64,000 nt of DNA from assembly GCF_003584645.1 (NCBI RefSeq), contig NZ_AP017928.1, positions 212,981 to 276,980 of the forward strand. Direction: 5' to 3'. This document shows positions 53,268-62,502 of this stretch, in pieces. The position numbers and the translations under genes were made by a program. The notes under the pieces are model-generated. The model had not been told where the DNA came from. It made no database searches and saw nothing but the letters and a program-made list of their open reading frames with translations. Positions within the stretch are counted from its first letter, which is position 1. Each line of letters opens with the position of its first letter. The stretch comes from Methylocaldum marinum. GTDB taxonomy: Bacteria > Pseudomonadota > Gammaproteobacteria > Methylococcales > Methylococcaceae.

Positions 53268-53442
53268 AACAGAGGCAAGTTCCAAGGGCCACCCTCATAT
53301 GGCCAGCTTCAAGAAGGCTCGACTGACATGAAGACACTTGGGATTACGACAAACCGCTCGCTAAACGAACTCAGCCGTGCCCGGTACAAAGAGCGAGTAC
53401 CGATGAATCGGGGCACCAAGATCTGATTATGAAGGAGTAGCC

Positions 53443-54222
53443 ATGCCGCTAAATCGAAGGGAGTTTGTTACTCTCGCTGCTGTCGGAATCACATCGGGTT
53501 TGCTTGCATCCAATCCGGTAAAGGCGGCTGCTGCACCAAGAATCAAGGCGATTGTCTTCGATGCCTTTACGACCTTCGACCCGCAGCCGGTTTTTGCCCT
53601 CGCGGAGAAGCTATTTCCCGGGAAGGGCAGCGAGCTCGGCAAGATCTGGCGCGTCCGGCAATTTGAATATGCCTGGCTGCGCACCCTGTCGCGGAGCTAT
53701 GCGGATTTCTGGCAGGTGACGGAAGAATCGCTGGTTTTCGCTGCGCGAATGCTTGAATTGGAACTGAGCGAGGAAAAGCGTCGACAGCTGATGCAAGCTT
53801 ACCTCGAAATCAAGGCCTGGCCGGATGCGGCGTCCGCGCTGACCACACTGAAAACGATGGGTATTCGCATGGCGTTTCTCTCCAATCTGACCGAGACCAT
53901 GCTCGATGCCGCCATAAGAAATTCGAGCCTGGAGGGGATCTTCGAAAAGCGTCTGAGTACCGACCGGGTCAAAGCCTATAAACCCGACCCCCGCGCTTAT
54001 CAGATGGGGATCGATGCCTTCGGCCTATCGCGGGGTGAAATAGCTTTCGCCGCATTCGGCGGCTGGGATGCCGCAGGTGCCAAATCGTTCGGCTATCCCA
54101 CCTTCTGGGTCAATCGCTTGGGACTGCCGTCGGAGGAGTTGGGCATTGTGCCGGACGGTATCGGAAGCGATTTAAAGGATTTAGTCCGGTTCGTGAAAAC
54201 ACCGGGAGTTCGGCGGTCGTAA
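53443..54222 (+). CDS. Exported haloacid dehalogenase-like hydrolase (type II)
   Basis: A 259-residue protein. The N-terminus LNRREFVTLAAVGITSGLLA with KAAAAP is a twin-arginine-like signal, unusual for this family. The mature part is a type II haloacid dehalogenase: FDAFTTFDP (nucleophile Asp), FLSNLTETML (motif II), VKAYKPDPRAYQ (motif III Lys) and GGWDAAGAKSFG. The expected reaction is hydrolytic dehalogenation of 2-haloacids, in the periplasm if exported. The substrate is unproven. GAAGGAG lies upstream of the ATG. Confidence 0.85.
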   Translation: MPLNRREFVTLAAVGITSGLLASNPVKAAAAPRIKAIVFDAFTTFDPQPVFALAEKLFPGKGSELGKIWRVRQFEYAWLRTLSRSYADFWQVTEESLVFAARMLELELSEEKRRQLMQAYLEIKAWPDAASALTTLKTMGIRMAFLSNLTETMLDAAIRNSSLEGIFEKRLSTDRVKAYKPDPRAYQMGIDAFGLSRGEIAFAAFGGWDAAGAKSFGYPTFWVNRLGLPSEELGIVPDGIGSDLKDLVRFVKTPGVRRS

Positions 54223-54427
54223 TCTCCCTTTGCCCTAGACTGTCGACGGCTTTTCTGCCGCAGTCCGTGGTGCTTGGCAAGCGCATGCAGGGGGGATCCG
54301 GATCGCCCCTGCATGCCGGCTGCTCAGGAAAATCGTCAGCTCGGTATCAACTGCCTCTCGGGCGGTTCCATTGACCGTCTCCTCATTTTTGGCGGTCGCC
54401 ATAGGATTCGCGAACAACGGTCACGGT

Positions 54428-55861
54428 CTAGACGGCAGGAATTCGCGCCAGAACCGGCACGCCGAATTTCTCTTCGACGCCTTCAGGCGTATACAGAGAG
54501 CGCCTCCTCAACTCCGCGAAATAGGCGATACTGATGGCGGCCAGGAGACCAAATAGTGTGCCTACCAATACTTTTACCAGCTTTGCCGCGTTCATGGGCT
54601 TCGGAGAAATCGTGGGTTCCTGAAAGACCCGCACATTGGTCACTTTCTTGAGGTCGAGCTCTTCGGAAACTTTGGTTTCCTCGAGCTTGGTCAGATAGTC
54701 CTTGTAAAGATTCTCCTTTACGGCAAGGCGAGTTTGGAGATTAAGAAGTTCTCCTTTATGCAAATTGATTGACGATAAGTGGTTATTGATTTGTTTTAGG
54801 GTTTCACGGGCATCCTTAATGGTTGCCTTGGCGCTGAGTAATTCGGGCTCAAGGCGCGTCGTTTCCAGTTCCAATTCCCAGTAGGCCGGGTTCGGCCGGC
54901 GCAGGAATCGGGCAGTTCTTTCAGCTTCCTTTGCGCGCATGAATTCCTCGACATTGGCGATATCTTGCCGGACTTCGGCCACTGTCCTGCTGGTTTCCGT
55001 GTATTTTCGCAATAGTTCTTGCTCCTTGAGCCGTAGTTCGAACAGTCTCTGCTGAGCGAAGTCGCCTTCGATCGGCAAAGCTTCGTTCTTCGGTATTTTC
55101 TGCTTCAGCTTCTGGAGAGATTCCAATTTATGAGACAGTTCGTTGACCCGCGCTCTGGAAAGGCGAAGGGTTTCTTCCACGGCCGATTGACGCTGGAGCA
55201 GCAACCGCACCTGTTCGTCGACATTGACAATACCGTATTTCAGGGTGAAATCCCGCAGAGCACGTGTGGCTTCGTCGAGTCCCGCAGTATATTCGGCGAG
55301 CTTTTGCTCGAAAAACGGAGCTCGAGACTCTCCATAAAGCCGTACATGCTTGTCGATGAAGCTATTGATCAGCAAATCGACGACCCGCTTGGCGAGGGGT
55401 GCGTCCTCGTGAGCATAATGTACGTGAATCACGCCTGAATTCTTTACGCTCTTGACTGCTAGCGCTTTGTCGAAATTCAATAACGCTGCATCCATAACAG
55501 CTTGGTCCTGCGGATCGGAATTTTTTAAGTCGGGAAATAAGTTTTTGATGCCTATCGAAGTAATTACTTTCTGCCGCAGGTCTATGCTATTCAGGAGTTC
55601 CGATTCCGTGTTAAGCAATTCTTCCATTCTGAGCTCGCGTCTGGAGCTACTGTAAGACCCGCTGACTTCGGGTATATATTTATATTCGCGGCCGAGGTTA
55701 AGCAATAGAGCGGCATGGGCTTCGTAAACGGGTTTTTCAAGAAACGCAGTGATTGCCCCAGCGGATAAAGCAACTAAAAAAGCGGCTAAGGCCTTACGTT
55801 TATGCCTGCGCAGCATGATAACGAGATTCGAGTCCATGATTTGGCTGTTGGCGAGTGTCAC
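54428..55861 (-). CDS. GumC/Wzz-type polysaccharide chain-length protein
   Basis: A 477-residue protein beginning at GTG 55861 with AGGGAT upstream. It has a first membrane helix (LAAFLVALSAGAITAFLE), a long periplasmic coiled-coil region (residues about 170-400), and a second helix near the C-terminus (VLVGTLFGLLAAISIAYFA) preceded by PTISPKPMNAAK, the proline-rich Wzz/GumC motif. No cytosolic kinase domain follows. It sets chain length and couples to Wza in Wzy-dependent exopolysaccharide export. Confidence 0.9.
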   Translation of the reverse strand: MTLANSQIMDSNLVIMLRRHKRKALAAFLVALSAGAITAFLEKPVYEAHAALLLNLGREYKYIPEVSGSYSSSRRELRMEELLNTESELLNSIDLRQKVITSIGIKNLFPDLKNSDPQDQAVMDAALLNFDKALAVKSVKNSGVIHVHYAHEDAPLAKRVVDLLINSFIDKHVRLYGESRAPFFEQKLAEYTAGLDEATRALRDFTLKYGIVNVDEQVRLLLQRQSAVEETLRLSRARVNELSHKLESLQKLKQKIPKNEALPIEGDFAQQRLFELRLKEQELLRKYTETSRTVAEVRQDIANVEEFMRAKEAERTARFLRRPNPAYWELELETTRLEPELLSAKATIKDARETLKQINNHLSSINLHKGELLNLQTRLAVKENLYKDYLTKLEETKVSEELDLKKVTNVRVFQEPTISPKPMNAAKLVKVLVGTLFGLLAAISIAYFAELRRRSLYTPEGVEEKFGVPVLARIPAV

Positions 55862-55892
55862 GGTTATATCCCTATAGTAAGTTACTGAGAAA

Positions 55893-57407
55893 TTACACTG
55901 AAATCGAAAGCCTGTCAGAGCGGCTCAGTTCCCATGCTGCCGCCTGAGGAAGAGAAAGCGCGATTCCTATGAGAATCCAGAAATATTTCGGGTAGGATTC
56001 GTGTAGAAACAAGCTGCTGACCAAAAAACCGAAGAGGCCTATGCTAAAGGCCGCTACGAGATGTCCGTAGTCATAGCGGCCTGCTTGCTCGAATTTCTGT
56101 TTTGCCTGCCTCAGGCTTTTCGCCATAAGCCACAATAGAGCGGCGAAACTCGTCATACCGATGAGTCCTCGTTCCGCGGCGATTTGAAGATAAAGACTAT
56201 GCGCGTTCCGATTCTCGCCTCGATTCATGAGATGCAAGTCCTGGCTGTAACGCTGGAAATTGAAAATATAATTGCCGGCTCCGACACCAAGTAACGGGTT
56301 ATCCGCAAACATGCGCATCGCGGTCAGCATTTCGGCTTTCCTGCCATCGACCGAAACGTCGGCAGCGCTGGTTTCGGAGGACGCCTTTTCACCGGAAAAG
56401 GCGGCAATCAGATCATTCACTCGCGCAACATAAGCGTTCGGAGCAAGCAATATCAGACAGCCGCCTAAGGCTAAGCCGGACAGTAGCACTCTCGGCGAAA
56501 TGCGAACGTACAACAGCGAAAGACATGCCATGCCGACGATTCCTACGAGCGCGCCCCTAGAGTATGTGAGGCTAATCGCCAATATGACCAATAGGACGGT
56601 GATGGCCGCGAGCGGCCGAAGAAGACGTATCGGTTCGTTCAACAGGCGCTCTATGCATAGCGGTACGATGGGTATCAGAATCAGGGCGTAAAAATTCGGA
56701 TCGGTCAGCGGCCCGGAAATGCGGTAATCACCCAATTCCTTACCAAGTTCATCGTATGCGGCATTCGCAAATCCGGCGAAATTGAACCAATAGGCCCCGG
56801 TCACGAATTGGGCGAAGTTCATCGAGACCAGAAACAATGCTCCGAATATCAATGCCCAGATCAAGAGCCGGAAGGAGACGCCTGTTCTCGATATCAATAT
56901 TATGAGAATACAAATAATCCCTTCCCGGATATGGTTGAAAACGAATTCCTGTGCGTCCCGGAAATAATCCGAATAAGACAGAGACACTAGGATAAGAGAC
57001 ATGTACAGCAAGGCAAGTAGGACCGGTTTGGCCGTTCCCGCGGGTCTCTCGCCGGCGATGAAGCGAAGGGTTAGAGCGGTGATCAGGAAGGCGCCGAACA
57101 GTTTGGTCGGCGAAGGTATTCCGTGCTCGATGGCAACATCCGCGGCATTTGTATAGATGATGAAGGTCAGCGCGGCCAAGCCCCAGTCGACACGCACGAA
57201 GCTCAGAACGGCGGCGGGCAGTCCGACGAATACGACAATGAACATCAGCGCGAGTTCGATGGCTTCCAGATGCGAAACCAGCAGAATCGGAATGAGCGCG
57301 CTCGTGCCCAGGGCAATGAGATCCCACTTCTGGGCTGCGATCCATCGCCCCATCTCCTCGGCTTTTGGTAACGAAGTCCATGTTTTTGTTACCACCTTAC
57401 CCTCCAT
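55893..57407 (-). CDS. O-antigen ligase/polymerase (WaaL/Wzy-like)
   Basis: A 504-residue protein with 11-12 transmembrane helices and the Wzy_C/O-antigen ligase signature: LTYSRGALVG, and a large periplasmic loop ending PLLGVGAGNYIF...RNAHSLYLQIAAERGL with the conserved His. It polymerises or ligates lipid-linked oligosaccharide units in the periplasm. It lies between the sugar transferase and GumC genes in the leftward EPS operon. Confidence 0.9.
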   Translation of the reverse strand: MEGKVVTKTWTSLPKAEEMGRWIAAQKWDLIALGTSALIPILLVSHLEAIELALMFIVVFVGLPAAVLSFVRVDWGLAALTFIIYTNAADVAIEHGIPSPTKLFGAFLITALTLRFIAGERPAGTAKPVLLALLYMSLILVSLSYSDYFRDAQEFVFNHIREGIICILIILISRTGVSFRLLIWALIFGALFLVSMNFAQFVTGAYWFNFAGFANAAYDELGKELGDYRISGPLTDPNFYALILIPIVPLCIERLLNEPIRLLRPLAAITVLLVILAISLTYSRGALVGIVGMACLSLLYVRISPRVLLSGLALGGCLILLAPNAYVARVNDLIAAFSGEKASSETSAADVSVDGRKAEMLTAMRMFADNPLLGVGAGNYIFNFQRYSQDLHLMNRGENRNAHSLYLQIAAERGLIGMTSFAALLWLMAKSLRQAKQKFEQAGRYDYGHLVAAFSIGLFGFLVSSLFLHESYPKYFWILIGIALSLPQAAAWELSRSDRLSISV

Positions 57408-57452
57408 GTGTCCGCTCGAATTCCTTACCGTTAAAGATTCTAGCTTGGTGCG

Positions 57453-58145
57453 CTAGCAACCGATGGCGCGCCGGGTAAACAAAACCTGAAAGGTGCGCAG
57501 AAGTATTTCGATGTCGAGTCGAAGACAGGCCCGTTCAATGTAGGCGATATCGAGTTGCGACCGTTCATCAAACTCGGTCTTGTTTCTGCCCAGGATTTGC
57601 CACAGGCCGGTGATACCGGGAATCACGTCCAGCCGCTCGGTTTGCCAGAGCGTGTAGGTTTCCGGACGGAAAGAGGTCGGCCGAGGTCCGACCAGCGTCA
57701 TTTGACCGAGAAGAAGATTGAAGATTTGCGGGAGTTCATCCAGGCTCGTTTTTCGCAAGATCTTGCCTACTCGGGTTATCCTCGGGTCATCCTTGATCTT
57801 GAAGTCGGGCCACTGGAGCTCATTCAAATGCATCAGCTCATATTTTAAGGCTTCGGCGTTAGGTACCATGGTTCTGAATTTGTAGATACAAAATCGATAC
57901 CCGTTTTTGCCGGTTCGCTCCTGCAAGAAGAAAATCGGATCTCTGGGAGATTCCAGTTTGATTAGTATTGAAATGATGATTATTAGAGGTATCCATACCG
58001 GGCTGCTCAATATTACGAATAATGCGTCAAACAGCCGCTTGGCAAATAAATATCCTTTATTATCCGGCAGTCGCAGCCTCGGTTTGAACCGGTCCAGCCA
58101 TTTCAGATCGTTGCCGTAGCGCTGTTTCAACGTTGGGCTGATCAT
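57453..58145 (-). CDS. Initiating sugar transferase (undecaprenyl-phosphate glycosyl-1-phosphate transferase)
   Basis: A 230-residue member of the bacterial sugar transferase family, short form with one membrane segment (FVILSSPVWIPLIIIISILI). Typical motifs are present: FFLQERTGKNGYRFCIYKFR, SLDELPQIFNLL, MTLVGPRP and GITGLWQILGRNK. It puts the first sugar phosphate on undecaprenyl phosphate and so starts repeat-unit synthesis. Its ATG overlaps the upstream GGDEF-like gene stop. Confidence 0.93.
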   Translation of the reverse strand: MISPTLKQRYGNDLKWLDRFKPRLRLPDNKGYLFAKRLFDALFVILSSPVWIPLIIIISILIKLESPRDPIFFLQERTGKNGYRFCIYKFRTMVPNAEALKYELMHLNELQWPDFKIKDDPRITRVGKILRKTSLDELPQIFNLLLGQMTLVGPRPTSFRPETYTLWQTERLDVIPGITGLWQILGRNKTEFDERSQLDIAYIERACLRLDIEILLRTFQVLFTRRAIGC

Positions 58146-59014
58146 GCGGCTTGCTCCTCGGTCTCTTCCACCGGCACGCTCGGCTTGCCGTCCACCAGAC
58201 TCATTTCGGCGGCATTGATTAGGGCTTCAAGGGTGAAGCCGTCGGTCGGAAAAGATGCGGCTCCCGCCGATACGGGAAGATCCAGATCTTCTTTGGCGGT
58301 GGTTTGAATGCGTTGCGCCAATGCGTTGCACGCTTCCAGAGTGGTTGACGGGCACATGATCAGCAACTTCGAGTCATGCTCTGTAGACATGACGATCATA
58401 TCACTGCGTCTGAACCCGGCCACAATCTGATTTATCAATCGGGTCTTGAGATAGCGTTTAAGATAGCGTTCGGAAAGTTCGCGCAATAAAATTCTTTGAT
58501 AATGGGATAGCGATATCTTGTTGCAGTTCTCTTTGATATCTAAGACGATTACGCTAAGCGGGTATCCGGATCTCCGGCTCTGATATAAATATGTATTAAT
58601 ATCGTCAAAGGAATCCGGGAGTTTGGCAATCGGTTTATGGATATCGTTCAGGAGCATCTTCTCGAGCTCCTCCGAAATATGTGATATCCAGTTCGATACG
58701 GAATGGGCAAAATAAACCAGAATACCGAGCAAAAAGGTTTCTATGAAACCGAAGAAATGGATCGGCTGTCCTGGTCCGTAGCGAACGGAAAGGGCGAGGC
58801 TAGTGCCTATGACCAACAGGAGAGGCAGGTATATGGAATGTCTGGCCCAGAATTTCCATCCAGCCACGATGATCGTGGCCGAGAGGACGGCCAGAATTTT
58901 GCTATCCGTGGAGACGCTGGGGATCGAATATGCCCCTAGATCCACGATGTCCGGACCGAAAAGTACGAAAATCGTTGTAAGCAAGCCTAGTAAGTCCTTT
59001 GAAATAGATTTCAT
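58142..59014 (-). CDS. Membrane protein with degenerate GGDEF domain
   Basis: A 290-residue protein; the start at ATG 59014 has AAAAGGAGT upstream. Four to five membrane helices fill residues 5-115. The C-terminal 160 residues follow the GGDEF fold (SVIVLDIKE, DSKLLIMCPSTTLEACNALAQ, LPVSAGAASFPTDGFTLEAL, AEMSLVDGK). The catalytic GGDEF loop is replaced by roughly EHDS, so cyclic-di-GMP synthesis is unlikely. Such degenerate proteins in EPS operons may act as receptors or scaffolds. Its stop overlaps the sugar transferase start. Confidence 0.78.
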   Translation of the reverse strand: MKSISKDLLGLLTTIFVLFGPDIVDLGAYSIPSVSTDSKILAVLSATIIVAGWKFWARHSIYLPLLLVIGTSLALSVRYGPGQPIHFFGFIETFLLGILVYFAHSVSNWISHISEELEKMLLNDIHKPIAKLPDSFDDINTYLYQSRRSGYPLSVIVLDIKENCNKISLSHYQRILLRELSERYLKRYLKTRLINQIVAGFRRSDMIVMSTEHDSKLLIMCPSTTLEACNALAQRIQTTAKEDLDLPVSAGAASFPTDGFTLEALINAAEMSLVDGKPSVPVEETEEQAA

Positions 59015-60092
59015 TTGCAAACACTCCTTTTCTTGCAAACTCTATTTTTTCTCTATCGTTATACGGTCTCTATCAAGGCTCTTCCTGTAGCGATGAAGGC
59101 GCCGAATGGAAATCGGGTCGTGCTCGATCGCCGTATCCTGCATTACCTTCGATAATCTATAAGAAATGTTCCGGAATGGCTTTCAGGCGGATTGCGGCAT
59201 TTCGCTTCAGTCGGCTCTGAGGAGGCGTTAAACTGAGCTTGCATTTAGGGGAAGGGGGGGCGCGGAGAGGGGGGCTCGGCACATTGCAGAAAGAACGCCG
59301 ATATAAAAGCTTTCCGCTTTCCGACAGGTGCGGACCGCCTCGAAAAGGAAACTTTACAACAACGCGGCGTACAATCGGCTCAATCGCAGTCTCGGGCGAG
59401 CGGTACGATCCGCTTTTCCCGAGGTGTTTCGGGTTTGCACGAAAGGATGCGCTGTCCATTGCCAGACTCCATAAGTCGACTCTCCTTCCTGGATCGGACC
59501 CGGGCTGCGTGCAGTCCGACCGGTCTTACACACTATATCAAATTGTCTGCGAATCAAAATAGATAAAGATCAATCATCGCGCCTTGTTTTTAAAGCTTTA
59601 GACGCTTAGCCAAACTTTGTTTGAATTTTATAACTGAATCGGCAGTCCAACGGAACGAAGGAATGGATCGAAAACGGAACAGCGAAATCGGCATACGGCG
59701 GAAGCGTTCAGGATTCACGGCGCTTCTTACCAATTCTATTCGTCCATCGCCGGTTTCAAGGCATATGGAGAAGCCGGACGCCAAAACAAGACGAAGGACG
59801 GTACCGATCGACGCGGCAGAACGTCGAGGCGAGGATGAGAAAACGGGGAAAAAAGGATGTGGCGGAACGCATGCGGCGAGCGGTGTAACGGCGCTGGAAT
59901 AAGGATTAACATCTGTTGGCGTGCCCCAAGATTTGTATTAGAGTAAAAAGCGCCTGTCATGTGTATATCGCACAATGTACATGGAGGGCTGACCGCCACG
60001 GTCTGCCGTAATAGTGCCTGTGCGGCTGATTCTTATGTGCCCAGAGGTCGGAAGAATCAGCCCGCGAACGATTTCTGACAAGGGACTGTACA
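59015..60092. promoter_or_regulatory. Divergent EPS promoter region
   Basis: About 1.1 kb between the leftward GGDEF/sugar transferase operon and the rightward Wzx/Wza genes. No gene with a good ribosome-binding site is present. Its length suggests several regulatory elements; none could be named. Confidence 0.4.
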
Positions 60093-61538
60093 ATGATTCA
60101 TGCAGGCAAGAAGACGGTACATGCCGTTGCGTGGAATTACGCGTCTTTTGCGCTGAGCAAAGGCGTCGTGCTGATCACTATGGCTGTACTCACCAGGCTT
60201 CTGCCTCCCGAAACCTTCGGGATCGTCAGCCTGGCAACGGTCATCATCTCATACCTTTCCCTGCTTCAGGATTTGGGGCTGGGAAGCGCACTCATACAGC
60301 AGCGGAGCAACGTTCAGGAAGCCGCGAATACGGTCTACGCCGCGAATTTTATCGTTGGAATACTGTTCTTTTCGCTGACCTTCGCCATCGCTCCCGCGGC
60401 GGCGATCTTCTTTCGCGTACCCGCGGTAGAGACCATGCTGAAGGTTCTCGCCTTCACCTTCGTCATCGATCCGTTCGGCTCGGTCCATATTGCACTTCTC
60501 CAGCGGGACTTGGCGTTCCGCAAAAAACTCGTCCCGGACCTCGGCCGTTTGCTTGTCAAAGCGGTTGTTACGATCGTTCTGGCCGTAAAAGGATTCGGCG
60601 CGTGGTCGCTGATCATCGGCCAGTTGGCGAGTTCAGTGTCGGGTGTCATCCTCGCACGCATCATTCTGCGGCACAAATTGAGGTTGCGATTCGAAAAGGC
60701 ACAGCTGGGTCGTCTCTTGAAGTTCAGTGTTCCTTTCATGGGATTCAATCTGGTCAATGCCCTGATATCGAATATGGAGTTCGTCGTGATTGGCCGAGCC
60801 CTTGGCGAGGCGGCGCTGGGCATTTACACGATAACGTATCGGATAGTCGATCTACTGATCATGAACGTTTGGGTCGTATTGGCCGGAGCCATGTTTCCGG
60901 CGTTGGCGACCATACAACACCAGCCGCATTTGCTGCGACGAGCGTTTCTATCGGTCACTCAATACGTTCAGGTTTTCATCGTTCCGATATCGCTTGGGCT
61001 CATCATCACGGCGGAACCGATTGTCCGGGTTTTGCTCGGTACCCAGTGGCTGGAAGCCATACCGATCCTCCGGCTGCTGCCTGTCGCATTTCTCATTTTC
61101 TCCATCGGCACGACCGCGGGGGATGTATATAAGGCGATCGGACGCCCCGCGTTGTTGCTGAAGATGGGCCTATTACACGTCGCGATACTGATCCCTTTGC
61201 TCCTGCTCGGTGTTCAATATAAGCTCGTCGGCGTGGCGCTGAGCCTGATTGCGACTGCGTTTCTGGTGAAAATCGTTCACTTGGTCGTGGTCGTACGGGT
61301 TATCGGCGTTACGGTGTCCGAATTGATGCGCGCACTCAGGCCGGCGTTTGTCGGCGGGACGGCGCTCACCATCGTCACGACGCCGCTGATCTACAGCATC
61401 GGCGATCAGTCGCCGGTGGTACAACTGGCAGCTGCGGGCGCAGCGGGAGCAGCGACTTATTTTGGAACATTATGGTTATTGGAAAAGGAGGTTGTCATTA
61501 AGGGAGCAAATACAATACTCGATGCCGTCAGGCGTTAA
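60093..61538 (+). CDS. Wzx-type oligosaccharide flippase
   Basis: A 481-residue protein with 12-14 membrane helices, of the MOP/MVF superfamily polysaccharide transporter type. The N-terminus AWNYASFALSKGVVLITMAV and TRLLPPETFGIVSLATVII are characteristic of the WzxC-like group (Polysacc_synt_3). It moves undecaprenyl-linked repeat units across the inner membrane to the ligase/polymerase encoded in the divergent operon. A wza-like gene follows 105 bases downstream. Confidence 0.92.
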   Translation: MIHAGKKTVHAVAWNYASFALSKGVVLITMAVLTRLLPPETFGIVSLATVIISYLSLLQDLGLGSALIQQRSNVQEAANTVYAANFIVGILFFSLTFAIAPAAAIFFRVPAVETMLKVLAFTFVIDPFGSVHIALLQRDLAFRKKLVPDLGRLLVKAVVTIVLAVKGFGAWSLIIGQLASSVSGVILARIILRHKLRLRFEKAQLGRLLKFSVPFMGFNLVNALISNMEFVVIGRALGEAALGIYTITYRIVDLLIMNVWVVLAGAMFPALATIQHQPHLLRRAFLSVTQYVQVFIVPISLGLIITAEPIVRVLLGTQWLEAIPILRLLPVAFLIFSIGTTAGDVYKAIGRPALLLKMGLLHVAILIPLLLLGVQYKLVGVALSLIATAFLVKIVHLVVVVRVIGVTVSELMRALRPAFVGGTALTIVTTPLIYSIGDQSPVVQLAAAGAAGAATYFGTLWLLEKEVVIKGANTILDAVRR

Positions 61539-61643
61539 GGCGCCGGAAAAGCATTCCGGGCTATCGAACTTTTATGAGCCTTGAATAGCCGATGACGGCC
61601 GGTATTTCGGTAATTCACGAACTTATTCAACGGATAGGGTGTT

Positions 61644-62381
61644 ATGAACGGAGTCAACCAGATTGCGCGAGGTCGCAAAGCTATTTTTGCTCGTCTGGCA
61701 GGATTAATGGCGCTTGTAATCGTTATGGGCTGCTATGGGTGCAGCGTTAAGCGCCCCACTCTGGATCCCAAAACTGCATTGGCTGAAGTGGAAAGCAGGT
61801 ACGAGGTTCCGTCCGGTTACCGAATTCAGCCCGGTGATCAGCTGGACGTGAAATTCTTTTATACCCCTGAATTCAACGAGTCGGTCGTCGTACGGCCGGA
61901 CGGCAAAATCTCTCTCCAGCTGATCGACGATGTACAGGCCGCGGGGCTGAATCCTGCCCAGCTCGACGACATGCTGACGGAAGCCTATTCCAGGGAGCTG
62001 AAGGAGCCTGCCGTCACGGTGCTGGTTCGGACGCTTACCGAGCCGAGAGTCTATCTGGCGGGAGATATAGCAAGGCCTGGATTCATTCCGGTAAGAACCA
62101 GAATCGGAGTTCTCCAAGCCATCGACGAAGCCGGGGGATTCCTCGAAACGGCGAATATCAGTGACGTCACCGTCATTCGAAAGGGACCGAATAACCAACC
62201 GACGACGCATTTAGTGAATGTGGAAGATATACTCGACGGCGAGCTAAGCGATTCGGATTTTCTGCTTCAGCCCACGGATGTCGTTTTCGTGCCCAAACGC
62301 GGCGTCGCGAAGGTCGCGGGTTTCATGGATCAAGTTCGGAAGATTCTGATGCTCAACGGGCTCTTCGTACCGCTATTTTGA
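61644..62381 (+). CDS. Wza-type polysaccharide export lipoprotein
   Basis: A 245-residue protein with a lipoprotein signal (LMALVIVMGCYGCSVKRP; the cysteine of the lipobox is one of those in GCYGC). Mature part: YRIQPGDQLDVKFFYTPEFN (Poly_export domain) and two SLBB domains (PRVYLAGDIARPGFIPVRTR, FLLQPTDVVFVPK). It should form the outer-membrane export channel with the GumC/Wzz protein. It is shorter than Wza, in line with EpsA/GumB-like proteins without the C-terminal membrane helix. Confidence 0.92.
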   Translation: MNGVNQIARGRKAIFARLAGLMALVIVMGCYGCSVKRPTLDPKTALAEVESRYEVPSGYRIQPGDQLDVKFFYTPEFNESVVVRPDGKISLQLIDDVQAAGLNPAQLDDMLTEAYSRELKEPAVTVLVRTLTEPRVYLAGDIARPGFIPVRTRIGVLQAIDEAGGFLETANISDVTVIRKGPNNQPTTHLVNVEDILDGELSDSDFLLQPTDVVFVPKRGVAKVAGFMDQVRKILMLNGLFVPLF

Positions 62382-62502
62382 GGCTGTGGCATAAGCGCGC
62401 CCAGTGCGTACCCTGCGTGCAGCACGGCTTTGACGAGAGAAATTCGGGCGGCCGTTTCATCTCGAAAAAGTGCGCACGCAGGGGGCCGTGCCTAGCGAAT
62501 TG
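62382..62502. repeat. Inverted repeat between convergent genes (possible terminator)
   Basis: CCCTGCGTGC and GCACGCAGGG occur as perfect inverted arms about 45 bases apart, with GGCACGGCC-like sequence around them, between convergent wza-like and secreted-protein genes. There is no T-run, so any terminator role is tentative. Confidence 0.4.

Noticed and set aside
60014-61132. 372-residue plus-strand frame overlapping the flippase
   Set aside because: Out-of-frame shadow of the Wzx flippase gene, rich in His, Arg and Gly and without membrane helices.
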